From contig JAKSSK010000011.1 in NCBI GenBank assembly GCA_024403135.1, forward strand, positions 1 through 35,026: a stretch of 35,026 nt of DNA. The letters run 5' to 3'. Shown piece after piece: positions 1-5,836 of this stretch. Origin of the DNA: Clostridia bacterium. GTDB lineage: Bacteria; Bacillota; Clostridia; Peptostreptococcales; Anaerovoracaceae. The stretch's first letter is position 1. Each line of letters begins with the position of its first letter. The notes below the pieces were generated by a model. The model searched no databases, was not told where the DNA came from, and saw only the letters and a list, made by a program, of their open reading frames with translations. The translations under genes were made by a program, and so were the position numbers.

Positions 1-158
1 AAGTTCTTGATCAACTTCACACTATCATGGTTAACATTCATAAGGCTTGTGCAGAAGCTTCACAAGAATACTATGGCAAGTATGACCTAGTTAAGGGTGC
101 AAACATTGCTGGATTCTTAAAGGTTGCAGAAGCTATGATGGCTCAAGGTTTAGTATAA
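1..158 (+). CDS. gdhA: NADP-type glutamate dehydrogenase, C-terminal fragment
   Basis: This is the last 51 codons of a gene that enters from the left; the frame begins at base 3 and stops at TAA 156-158. The peptide contains HTIMVNIHKACAEAS and YDLVKGANIAGFLKVAEAM and ends AQGLV. This matches the C-terminal helix region of hexameric bacterial glutamate dehydrogenase, where the YDLVxGANIAGFxKVADAM segment is strongly conserved. The enzyme interconverts glutamate with 2-oxoglutarate and ammonia in the cytoplasm. Catalytic residues and the start lie outside the window, so coenzyme preference is inferred from the tail only. A terminator follows 20 bases after the stop, so it is the last or only gene of its transcript. 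Confidence 0.9.
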   Translation, partial: VLDQLHTIMVNIHKACAEASQEYYGKYDLVKGANIAGFLKVAEAMMAQGLV

Positions 159-178
159 TAGTTAAATACATAAACACT

Positions 179-210
179 AAGAGGGACTCAAACAGAGTCC
201 CTCTTTTCTT
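179..210 (+). terminator. Rho-independent terminator of gdhA
   Basis: The 11-bp stem AAGAGGGACTC (179-189) pairs with GAGTCCCTCTT (195-205) across a 5-base loop, and TTCTT follows. It lies between the convergent ends of gdhA and the 223-702 gene. The minus-strand T tract is poor, so it serves gdhA best. Confidence 0.9.
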
Positions 211-222
211 AGTTTATTCATT

Positions 223-702
223 CTAGCCCTCATAATAATCTTGAATGATTTCTTTTAAACGCAAATCCTTGTCGAAGATGTATTTTGAAAGGCCATTCAT
301 TTCTAGAAGATTTTGTGTACACCATTCCGGATCCTGTGTATGGAAAACATAATAGGCCTCGTTCATTTGTCTGTGACTGAAAATGCTCATTACGAACCTG
401 GTCGTTTCCTCTCTTGTATATGCGATATACCTATACATATATCCCATCCAAAACAGTGCTTCTTTTGAATATCTCTCGACACCATATTTGCTAGTTCCAA
501 ACTGATCGTTTATATCTCTTATTCCTTCATCCACATCAAGCGATGTATTAGCCGCGTTATTAGTGTCCAATTTAGTTAACAATTTCGAATGTAGAAACCG
601 TCTGATAAAAATTGGTGTGGAGCATTCAAGCGTATATGATTTTTCAAATAACTTACCCTGATATTCGGCAAGCAATAATCCATTGTGGTCGAATTCTCTC
701 AT
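223..702 (-). CDS. Uncharacterised 159-aa partner of the HTH-DUF3990 protein; candidate antitoxin or immunity factor
   Basis: I do not recognise a named family. The protein is soluble-looking, with no signal peptide or membrane segment, and is rich in aromatic residues. Its central region is RYSKEALFWMGYMYRYIAY, followed by TREETTRFVMSIFSHRQM and a C-terminal part ending in IIQDYYEG. Its ATG (700-702) overlaps the TGA of the upstream gene (699-701) as ATGA, a strong sign of translational coupling and fixed stoichiometry. It has no promoter of its own, so it depends on the dyad-controlled promoter at 1573-1601. A second gene coupled behind an ADP-ribosyltransferase-like protein suggests an antitoxin or immunity role, but that is inference from position only. 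The reading frame is solid; the function is open. Confidence 0.8.
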   Translation of the reverse strand: MREFDHNGLLLAEYQGKLFEKSYTLECSTPIFIRRFLHSKLLTKLDTNNAANTSLDVDEGIRDINDQFGTSKYGVERYSKEALFWMGYMYRYIAYTREETTRFVMSIFSHRQMNEAYYVFHTQDPEWCTQNLLEMNGLSKYIFDKDLRLKEIIQDYYEG

Positions 703-1550
703 TTTAGTATTTCCTCTATATACAATCCGTTTCTAAACTCTCTTTTAGCGAGCTTAAGTTTTGTGTCAATCTCATAGCTTCTTTCAATTAGATGCTTTTT
801 ACATTCTTCACGTTCTTGGCTACATATGTAATATTTCTCAATAGGATTTAGCCTTTCCAATGCTTTTTCTGATTTTATGATATATTGCTTCCCGAGTTTC
901 GATGTCGAAAGAGAATGAAGCGCAACATCAGCATTAATTTCTTCCTCTGTAAATTGAGCCATGATATAGAACATCCTATTATCAGCTATAGGCGCCACGA
1001 CAATATCGGCCGCTTCGACTTTCGCTATGAGTTCTTGTATTGCTTTGCTATTTGAATACTTTCCAAGGGTTCCACGATAGTGACAAATAGCAAGCATCCA
1101 ATCTACAGAACAGTCAAATTCCAGTACATTGAGTCCTTCTAGGTTGTACGCAAAAGAATACACTGATGATTTTTCATTCTCAGCAACAAACGCTAAAGCT
1201 TGAGCATATGACTCACCTAAATAAAAACCTTTACCGAAGTCACAGTTGTCACGAGACTGATCAATGGAGACCTTTTCCAATCCGTATTTTGAACCGTGAA
1301 ACAATACTAGATGATGTCTTTCTTTCATCAACTCTTCTTTTACAGAGTTGATCCTATAGTTGCTTTTATAGATAAACGAGTAGAATTTTTCTAAAACCGC
1401 ATCTGTCGTTTTTCCAGTTTTCTTAATCTCATCAATTGTAACTCTTGATATATTCGACAGCTTTGAAAGTTCAAGATTGTTTATTCTCTCGCTTTCTTTT
1501 ATAAACTCTATATCCTCTTTTATTTTGTATTTACTATTTACTTCAATCAT
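699..1550 (-). CDS. HTH (XRE-like) fused to DUF3990 / ADP-ribosyltransferase-like domain
   Basis: The 283-aa protein has two parts. Residues about 9-65 look like a Cro/CI-type helix-turn-helix (NNLELSKLSNISRVTIDEIKK). From about residue 80 there is a domain matching the DUF3990 pattern: LVLFHGSKYG (H85, S87), DFGKGFYLGESYAQAL (104-119), a central ADIVVAPIADNRMF (181-194) and QYIIKSEKALERL (222-234). DUF3990 is generally related to ADP-ribosyltransferase-like folds, where H-x-S/T and Y contact NAD; activity here is inferred. The start at 1548-1550 was chosen because AAAGGAGG lies 8 bases upstream; a 20-residue longer frame runs through the promoter and is unlikely. The HTH probably binds the dyad at 1586-1618 for autoregulation. 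The downstream gene overlaps by 4 bases. Likely a toxin-type regulator fusion; antitoxin assignment remains open. Confidence 0.75.
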   Translation of the reverse strand: MIEVNSKYKIKEDIEFIKESERINNLELSKLSNISRVTIDEIKKTGKTTDAVLEKFYSFIYKSNYRINSVKEELMKERHHLVLFHGSKYGLEKVSIDQSRDNCDFGKGFYLGESYAQALAFVAENEKSSVYSFAYNLEGLNVLEFDCSVDWMLAICHYRGTLGKYSNSKAIQELIAKVEAADIVVAPIADNRMFYIMAQFTEEEINADVALHSLSTSKLGKQYIIKSEKALERLNPIEKYYICSQEREECKKHLIERSYEIDTKLKLAKREFRNGLYIEEILK

Positions 1551-1572
1551 TCTCATCCCCTCCTTTGAATTT

Positions 1573-1601
1573 ATTATATAACAAAAAACTTGTTTGTACA
1601 A
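1573..1601 (-). promoter_or_regulatory. Sigma-A-type promoter of the HTH-DUF3990 cassette
   Basis: On the minus strand, -35 TTGTAC (1596-1601) and -10 TATAAT (1573-1578) are separated by exactly 17 bases. The -35 box lies inside the operator dyad, so a bound repressor would block RNA polymerase. The leader to the ATG at 1550 is short, with AAAGGAGG in it. Confidence 0.75.
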
Positions 1602-1618
1602 GTTGTACAAACAAGTTT
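1586..1618. promoter_or_regulatory. 33-bp perfect dyad: operator of the cassette and possible terminator of udp
   Basis: Two perfect 16-bp arms (1586-1601 and 1603-1618, core AACTTGTTTGTACAA) flank a single central base. The centre contains two copies of the self-palindromic octamer TTGTACAA, so several half-sites exist. It overlaps the cassette's -35 element. On the minus strand it starts 13 bases after the uridine phosphorylase stop and is followed by a run of T residues, so its RNA could also fold into an intrinsic terminator for the operon ending there. Confidence 0.8.
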
Positions 1619-1630
1619 ATATACTTCTTT

Positions 1631-2422
1631 TTATTCGTTGTCCTTTTTCCACATCTCATACAGTGCTTCACATCCTGCAAGGGATAGATTCCTTGTGAAA
1701 TCAGGTGGATTTTCAAGTGCTTCATCTGGCTTGAAGTTGCCGTCATCTCCTGCACACTTGCAGACGTTATCTAATACGACAGCCATGCCGCCTGCTCTTA
1801 GTCCCCAAAGCTTTGCAAGGGTTAAAACGATGCTGGCTTCCATTTCAGCTGCAACTAGTCCCATTCTCTTCATGTCTAGGAATTGGTTTTCCCATTCTGA
1901 CTGGAAGTAGTCGTTAAATGATGAGCCTGGTCTAGCGTGGCCTGCGTAGAATGTGTCCGTAGTTCTAGTGGTGCCTACGTGGTATGTCATATTAAGGTTC
2001 TTACAAGCCTTTACACATGCATCTACTACCTCATAGTTTGCAACAGCTGGAAATTCAGGCGTTACATATCTTGCACTTGCCCCATCAAGTCTAAGAGCAG
2101 CATCAAATATTGCCATATCCCCGTTCTTGATGTGATCCTGGAATGTTCCGCATGTGCCTATCCTTAAGAATGTGTGGGCTCCGCATCTAGCCAGTTCTTC
2201 CATGGCAATGGATGTGGATGGGCATCCAATTCCTGTGCTTGTACATGAAATTGGCATTCCCTTGTATGTGCCTGTGTATGTTACATATTCTCTGTTTTCT
2301 GCTACCTTGTGAGCCTCATCCCAAAAGCTGGCTACAAGTTCAACCCTCTTTGGATCTCCTGGAAGCAGTACGTAAGGAGCTATATCTCCTTCCTTGATTA
2401 GTAAATGAAATTGCTCTCCCAT
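1631..2422 (-). CDS. udp: Uridine phosphorylase
   Basis: The 263-aa protein belongs to the nucleoside phosphorylase I family, which cleaves nucleosides with phosphate to free base and (deoxy)ribose-1-phosphate for pyrimidine salvage in the cytoplasm. Family marks, in order, are YVLLPGDPKRVELVA (phosphate-binding loop), STGIGCPSTSIAMEEL, RIGTCGTFQ with IKNGDMAIFDAALRLDG, and EMEAS, the segment that contacts the ribose. The combination of the TGIGCPS motif and the DGASARYVTPEFPA segment fits uridine phosphorylase better than purine nucleoside phosphorylase. The length is normal for the family (about 250-260). The ATG at 2420-2422 follows the stop of a 50-aa gene by 1 base, with AAGGA just upstream. 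It is the last gene of the lysC operon, and the 1586-1618 dyad follows it. Confidence 0.88.
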   Translation of the reverse strand: MGEQFHLLIKEGDIAPYVLLPGDPKRVELVASFWDEAHKVAENREYVTYTGTYKGMPISCTSTGIGCPSTSIAMEELARCGAHTFLRIGTCGTFQDHIKNGDMAIFDAALRLDGASARYVTPEFPAVANYEVVDACVKACKNLNMTYHVGTTRTTDTFYAGHARPGSSFNDYFQSEWENQFLDMKRMGLVAAEMEASIVLTLAKLWGLRAGGMAVVLDNVCKCAGDDGNFKPDEALENPPDFTRNLSLAGCEALYEMWKKDNE

Positions 2423-2423
2423 A

Positions 2424-2576
2424 TTACTCGTCCTTCTTCATCTTTTCTCCAACTCTATCTATTAAAGTGATTAGAGCCAGTCCTGCAGCAAGTTCTGTGC
2501 CCATGACTACTAAAAGGTCCTTGGCAAAGCTCTTTCTCTTCTTCTTGCTGATCTTTTGCATGTTTGCCTTACTCAT
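2424..2576 (-). CDS. Small basic single-pass membrane protein, 50 aa
   Basis: The short reading frame MSKANMQKISKKKRKSFAKD is followed by a hydrophobic stretch (DLLVVMGTELAAGLALITLI) and a charged tail, DRVGEKMKKDE. The N-terminus is strongly basic, so a single-pass membrane protein with its N-terminus in the cytoplasm is plausible. TGGAGG lies 7 bases before the ATG (2574-2576). The gene fits exactly between the lysC stop (2578-2580) and the udp start (2422), with 1-base junctions on both sides, and this spacing is the best argument that it is real. I know no function for it. It is too short for many gene callers and could be missed. Confidence 0.75.
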   Translation of the reverse strand: MSKANMQKISKKKRKSFAKDLLVVMGTELAAGLALITLIDRVGEKMKKDE

Positions 2577-2577
2577 A

Positions 2578-3897
2578 TTAATCCTCCACTACAAAGGCAT
2601 CGTAGATAGCTCTGATTGCTGTCTCGAAGTCCTTGTTTTCTACCCCGACGATAATGTTCATTTCGCTTGAACCCTGGTCTATCATACGGATGTTTACTCC
2701 AGCATTTCCCAGTGCTGTAAACAGCTTAGCTGATGTACCTACCTTGTTGGACATGTTGTATCCTACTGTAGCGATTAGAGCCATGTTCTCATAAACATCT
2801 AGGCTATCTGGTTTTAGTCTTGACTTAAATTCTTCAACTACGTCGTCAAGTCTTCCGCCGATGCTCTTGTTGTCCATTACTACGGATACTGTATCTATGC
2901 CACTTGGCAAGTGCTCAAAGTTGATATTGTAGTCATCTAAGATGCCAAGGATTCTTCTTACAAAGCCTCTTTCTGAACTCATCATGTTCTTGTAAAGGGC
3001 AATAACTGTAAAGTCCTTTGAACCAGCAATGCCTGCAATTACCTGCTTTCCGCCAGGCTGTTCAGTTGCTGTGATCATTGTGCCCTTGTCCTCAGGCCTG
3101 TTTGTGTTCCTGATGTTGATAGGAATGTTAGCACTTCTTGCAGGATAAATTGCATCCTCGTGAAGTACGCTTGCTCCCATATATGATAGTTCTCTAAGTT
3201 CTTTGTATGAAATGCTCTCTATCTGCTTTGGTTTTTTAACGATTCTAGGGTCAGCCATTAGGAAGCCTGAAACATCTGTCCAGTTTTCGTATACGTCTGC
3301 GCCTACTGCCCTTGCAACCAGTGAGCCAGTAATGTCTGATCCGCCTCTTGAGAAAGTCTTGATGTTTCCATCAGGCATTGAACCGTAGAAACCTGGAAGT
3401 ACAGCCTTTTCGTGCTTGTCCAGTTCATCCTTGATTGCCTTGTCTGTTTCCTCAAGTAGGAGCTTGCCGTTTTTATCGAACTTAATTAGTTTTTCTGTAT
3501 CTACAAAGTCGAAACCTAGGAAAGCTGCGATTAGAATTGCATTTAGGTATTCACCACGAGATGCGATGTAGTCCTCTGACGCATCGTTCTTTAGGTGTTC
3601 CTTAATGTCTTCAAACTCTTTCTTTAGGTCAACCTGTACGCCTAAATTAAATTGTACGGCTACGTATCTATCTACTACAACTTGGAATACCTGGTCATAT
3701 GGCAGATTGTTTTCCATGTGGGTCTTGCAAAGATACAGAAGGTCGGTTATCTTCTGATCGCCTTCGAATCTCTTACCTGGTGCTGAAACTACAACGTATC
3801 TGCGCTCCGGGTCGCTATATATTATTTCTTTCATCTTCTGAAGTTGGATTACATCTGCTACTGATGAGCCTCCAAACTTAGCGACTTTAATGCCCAT
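2578..3897 (-). CDS. lysC: Aspartokinase (monofunctional)
   Basis: Aspartokinase phosphorylates L-aspartate, the first step toward lysine, diaminopimelate, threonine and methionine. The 439-aa protein opens with VAKFGGSSVAD, the amino-acid kinase nucleotide motif. It also has ASRGEYLNA (aspartate binding), FSRGGSDITGSLVARAVGAD and ENWTDVSGFLMADPRIV. Two ACT domains follow: one from about residue 310 (KDFTVIALYKNMM...ILDDYNINFEHL) and one from about 375 (IATVGYNMSNKVG...ALGNAGVNIRMIDQGSSEMN), so allosteric control by lysine and/or threonine is expected. The length suits a stand-alone class enzyme with no fused homoserine dehydrogenase. The start has GGAGG 7 bases upstream and a near-consensus promoter at 3933-3961. 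It is the first gene of the lysC, small ORF, udp transcript. Confidence 0.93.
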   Translation of the reverse strand: MGIKVAKFGGSSVADVIQLQKMKEIIYSDPERRYVVVSAPGKRFEGDQKITDLLYLCKTHMENNLPYDQVFQVVVDRYVAVQFNLGVQVDLKKEFEDIKEHLKNDASEDYIASRGEYLNAILIAAFLGFDFVDTEKLIKFDKNGKLLLEETDKAIKDELDKHEKAVLPGFYGSMPDGNIKTFSRGGSDITGSLVARAVGADVYENWTDVSGFLMADPRIVKKPKQIESISYKELRELSYMGASVLHEDAIYPARSANIPINIRNTNRPEDKGTMITATEQPGGKQVIAGIAGSKDFTVIALYKNMMSSERGFVRRILGILDDYNINFEHLPSGIDTVSVVMDNKSIGGRLDDVVEEFKSRLKPDSLDVYENMALIATVGYNMSNKVGTSAKLFTALGNAGVNIRMIDQGSSEMNIIVGVENKDFETAIRAIYDAFVVED

Positions 3898-3932
3898 TTT
3901 TTATTCCTCCATAAAATTCAAATTATGCAAAT

Positions 3933-3961
3933 ATTATATATTAAATGGTTTCTTTTAGCAA
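3933..3961 (-). promoter_or_regulatory. Promoter of the lysC operon
   Basis: On the minus strand, -35 TTGCTA (3956-3961) and -10 TATAAT (3933-3938) have 17-bp spacing, about 35 bases ahead of the lysC start. I see no lysine riboswitch; the leader is too short for one. Confidence 0.7.
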
Positions 3962-3962
3962 G

Positions 3963-3994
3963 AAAAAAGGGCCTATGTTTAACATAGAGCACCT
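3963..3994 (-). terminator. Terminator of the nucleotidyltransferase cassette
   Basis: On the minus strand the hairpin AGGtGCtCTATG / CATAGGCCCT (two bulged T) closes over TTAAA and is followed by TTTTTTC. It lies directly upstream of the lysC promoter and separates the two units. Confidence 0.75.
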
Positions 3995-4008
3995 ATAACA
4001 TTTGCGTT

Positions 4009-4596
4009 TTATTTAGTTTTGATATATATCTCTTGCACAGCTTCCTTATCTATGAAAGGCCAAATTGACTGAATTGCTTTTGCATCTTTATCTCTCTTGA
4101 TACCTCGTTCATCATTAATTACCATCTTGTGAATGGTATATGCCTCTGGTATCGGAACAGATATCTTGAATGAGAGATACTTCACTTCAATGGTGTTCGA
4201 TTTTAAAATATTTAGATGTCTTAAAGCCTGCGCAGTAACTCCCATATTGCCCCTCAGTGTCTCTTCGAGGCCTGCGCCTTTCTTGTTGATTAGAAACTCA
4301 ATTTCAAGGCCTTGCTTATCCATTATTCTAGTTGCTCCATCTAGAATATCGTTCTCGACTAAATATCCCTCTTCACGAGCCAACGTTTCTAGATTAATAG
4401 CTGGTGTTGGCTTTCGTAAGTTTTTCAGAAGAAAGTCTATATCTAATGTTTTAATGTTGCCCTCAAAGCCTGGAAGAATACCCGCTTCTTTATAAATAAA
4501 TTCTGCCCATGAACCTATTAGTATCACGTGTTCAAGTAGATCATTATCGCTAAGTAGCTTAATGAACCTCAGAAACGCCCCCTGCTGTAAGCTCAA
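4009..4596 (-). CDS. Nucleotidyltransferase-fold protein (cassette partner 2)
   Basis: The 195-aa protein has the polymerase-beta-like nucleotidyltransferase signature: GSWAEFIY (residues about 28-35), then KTLDIDFLL (about 49-57, two metal-binding Asp) and a third acidic strand, GLEIEFLINKKG. The gap between GS and DxD is longer than in minimal MNT antitoxins. It resembles the NTP_transf_8/AbiEii-like groups that share the T-x-DIDF pattern. The start is TTG (4594-4596), supported by GGAAAGGGGA a few bases upstream; no nearby ATG fits the conserved N-terminus. It overlaps the preceding coiled-coil gene by 38 bases, so translation is probably coupled. Members of this superfamily act as toxins or antitoxins by NMP transfer to RNA or protein; the role here is inferred. 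A terminator follows. Confidence 0.75.
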   Translation of the reverse strand: MSLQQGAFLRFIKLLSDNDLLEHVILIGSWAEFIYKEAGILPGFEGNIKTLDIDFLLKNLRKPTPAINLETLAREEGYLVENDILDGATRIMDKQGLEIEFLINKKGAGLEETLRGNMGVTAQALRHLNILKSNTIEVKYLSFKISVPIPEAYTIHKMVINDERGIKRDKDAKAIQSIWPFIDKEAVQEIYIKTK

Positions 4597-4900
4597 TTAG
4601 TTTCCCCTTTCCAAGAGCCTTTTCGATTTGCTTGATACTGCGTTTAATGTCTTTAAGACTTTCAGTATCGCTTCTTCTCTTTTCAATTAGATCTGCCACT
4701 TTACCTACATCCTTCTCATTCACATATTTGCTCTTAACTTTGTCACCCTCTCTATAAGCAAGATATGTGCACTTTACCCCATGTATTGTTTTCACCTGAA
4801 GAGACCCCTTTGGCAATACTTCAAGTTCTTTTTCTACAGCAGACTGTATCCTTTTTAATCTCAAGTACTCTTCTATTAATACTTCTTCCAATACCGACAT
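4559..4900 (-). CDS. Small coiled-coil protein (DUF6788-like), cassette partner 1
   Basis: The 113-aa protein has an N-terminal helix (VLEEVLIEEYLRLKRIQSAV). It then has a short beta region reading LPKGSLQVKTIHGVKCTYLA and YREGDKVKSKYV, and a C-terminal charged helix, SLKDIKRSIKQIEKALGKGK, likely a coiled coil. The LPKGSL...YREGxKVKSKY pattern recalls DUF6788 small proteins. I recall these from Firmicute and archaeal genomes but cannot verify the match here. The ATG (4898-4900) has GGGAGA 6 bases upstream. It is the first gene after a near-consensus promoter bracketed by a 12-bp inverted repeat, and the nucleotidyltransferase gene overlaps its end. The order (small gene first, enzyme second, dyad operator) fits an autoregulating antitoxin-toxin pair, but this is inference. 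Confidence 0.7.
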   Translation of the reverse strand: MSVLEEVLIEEYLRLKRIQSAVEKELEVLPKGSLQVKTIHGVKCTYLAYREGDKVKSKYVNEKDVGKVADLIEKRRSDTESLKDIKRSIKQIEKALGKGKLIELTAGGVSEVH

Positions 4901-4911
4901 GATATTCTCCC

Positions 4912-4953
4912 TACAACCAACATTATTTAATAATACTAATTATGTTGGTTGTA
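4912..4953. promoter_or_regulatory. Inverted-repeat operator of the nucleotidyltransferase cassette
   Basis: Perfect 12-bp arms TACAACCAACAT (4912-4923) and ATGTTGGTTGTA (4942-4953) lie 18 bp apart, so arm centres are about three helical turns apart. The right arm abuts the -10 box and covers the predicted transcription start, so the repeat should act as DNA (an operator) rather than as an RNA hairpin. Confidence 0.7.
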
Positions 4954-4981
4954 TTCTATCATGTCCTTGTTACACTGTCAA
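4953..4981 (-). promoter_or_regulatory. Promoter of the nucleotidyltransferase cassette
   Basis: On the minus strand, a consensus -35 TTGACA (4976-4981), a 17-bp spacer and -10 TAGAAT (4953-4958). This is among the strongest promoters in the window, which makes tight repression at the adjacent inverted repeat likely. Confidence 0.8.
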
Positions 4982-5016
4982 TTATACCTTCTGTGTGTTT
5001 TTTCACCAAACAGTGC

Positions 5017-5050
5017 AATACCTTGGTAATACATTTTAATACCTTGATAA
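5017..5050. repeat. Two 13-bp direct repeats with 21-bp period
   Basis: AATACCTTGGTAA (5017-5029) recurs as AATACCTTGATAA (5038-5050) with one mismatch, exactly two helical turns apart. The pair sits between the terminator of the cyclase gene and the -35 box of the nucleotidyltransferase cassette. It could be a tandem protein-binding site; chance in an AT-rich gap is possible. Confidence 0.45.
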
Positions 5051-5076
5051 AACAAAATGGGAACCCTTAGGTCCCC
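5050..5076 (-). terminator. Terminator of the uvrB-to-cyclase run
   Basis: On the minus strand GGGGACC (5070-5076) pairs with GGTTCCC (5059-5065) over TAAG, followed by ATTTTGTTTT. It lies just after the cyclase stop and closes the long transcript from uvrB. Confidence 0.75.
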
Positions 5077-5083
5077 AAATATA

Positions 5084-5836
5084 TTATTCACATATTGCCC
5101 ATGCTCTGCAAGGTAGGCCATTGGCTCCCTTGAAGTTTGCCCATGCAAGCACAATTACTGCTCCTGCGTTAGGCACTTTGTCTAGATTAGTAAGGGCTTC
5201 TACCTGGAACTTGCCGTGGTCTAGCACGTATCTTTCGCAGGCTAAATCTCCCCATCTTTCGCACTCAGCTGAGCCGTCTGTATCCAGTGTTTCATGGCCG
5301 TTTGCTGCAGCTTCTCTTTCCTCATAGATGTACTTTATTGCTTCAAGTGACCAGCCTGGGAAGTTCTCGCTTCCGTCCTCACCAGTTCCTGACATCTTGT
5401 CCATATCTGGCCAATTCTTTGACCAGTCAGTTCTTAGAGCAACAAAAGCTCCCTTTGGAATTACGCCATACTTTTCCTCATAGGCTTTAATGTCTTCAAC
5501 CTTGACGCAGTAGTGGCAGTCTTCCTTAACCTTAGCCGTAATATCTACTACGCATAGAGGAAGCACTGCATCCTTTTCTGTGAAAGTTTCTGAATAGTTT
5601 GCTCCCTTGATGAAGTGAGCAGGAAAGTCTATGTGTGTTCCAAACTGTCCAGGGAATTTGAAGGACTGAATCTCACATTCAACGTAAGGGTTATCCCAGT
5701 CAACCAATGTTTCTCCCAGCTTTACAGCACCTTCAGGAATGCCTCCCCAGTAAGGGCTATCGTTATCCATTAGGTGTGAAAGACTTACCCATTTCTTAGT
5801 CTTCAATTCTTCTAGTTCATTCCATAGTTTATACAT
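5084..5836 (-). CDS. Cyclase-family (kynurenine formamidase-like) metal-dependent hydrolase
   Basis: The 250-aa protein belongs to the putative cyclase family (PF04199), which includes bacterial kynurenine formamidase and isatin hydrolase. Metal-dependent members hydrolyse amide or lactam bonds. The hallmark is FGTHIDFPAHF (about residues 65-75), the HGTHxDAPxH metal motif with Phe in place of the first His. VSLSHLMDNDSPYWGG at the N-terminus and GAFVALRTDWSKNWPDMD in the centre also fit. The missing first His may affect metal binding, although family members vary at that position. It overlaps the end of the amidohydrolase gene by 25 bases, so the two are translationally coupled and perhaps act in one pathway. 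Tryptophan-pathway genes are absent here, so a kynurenine role is unlikely and the substrate is unknown. Confidence 0.75.
   Translation of the reverse strand: MYKLWNELEELKTKKWVSLSHLMDNDSPYWGGIPEGAVKLGETLVDWDNPYVECEIQSFKFPGQFGTHIDFPAHFIKGANYSETFTEKDAVLPLCVVDITAKVKEDCHYCVKVEDIKAYEEKYGVIPKGAFVALRTDWSKNWPDMDKMSGTGEDGSENFPGWSLEAIKYIYEEREAAANGHETLDTDGSAECERWGDLACERYVLDHGKFQVEALTNLDKVPNAGAVIVLAWANFKGANGLPCRAWAICE

Noticed and set aside
1551..1610. A 20-residue longer N-terminus for the HTH-DUF3990 protein
   Set aside because: It would run through the -10 box, operator and ribosome binding site; the ATG at 1550 has AAAGGAGG at good spacing.
1543..1755. A 70-codon minus-strand frame over the end of udp
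   Set aside because: It overlaps the udp 3' end in another frame and the cassette's promoter; no conserved features are seen.
4912..4953. The inverted repeat as an RNA hairpin or terminator
   Set aside because: The predicted start site lies within one arm, so the transcript would lack most of that arm, and no T run follows.
223..4981. A mobile element or genomic island carrying the two cassettes
   Set aside because: I saw no transposase, integrase, attachment-site repeats or tRNA next to either cassette. Acquisition by transfer remains possible but is not shown.
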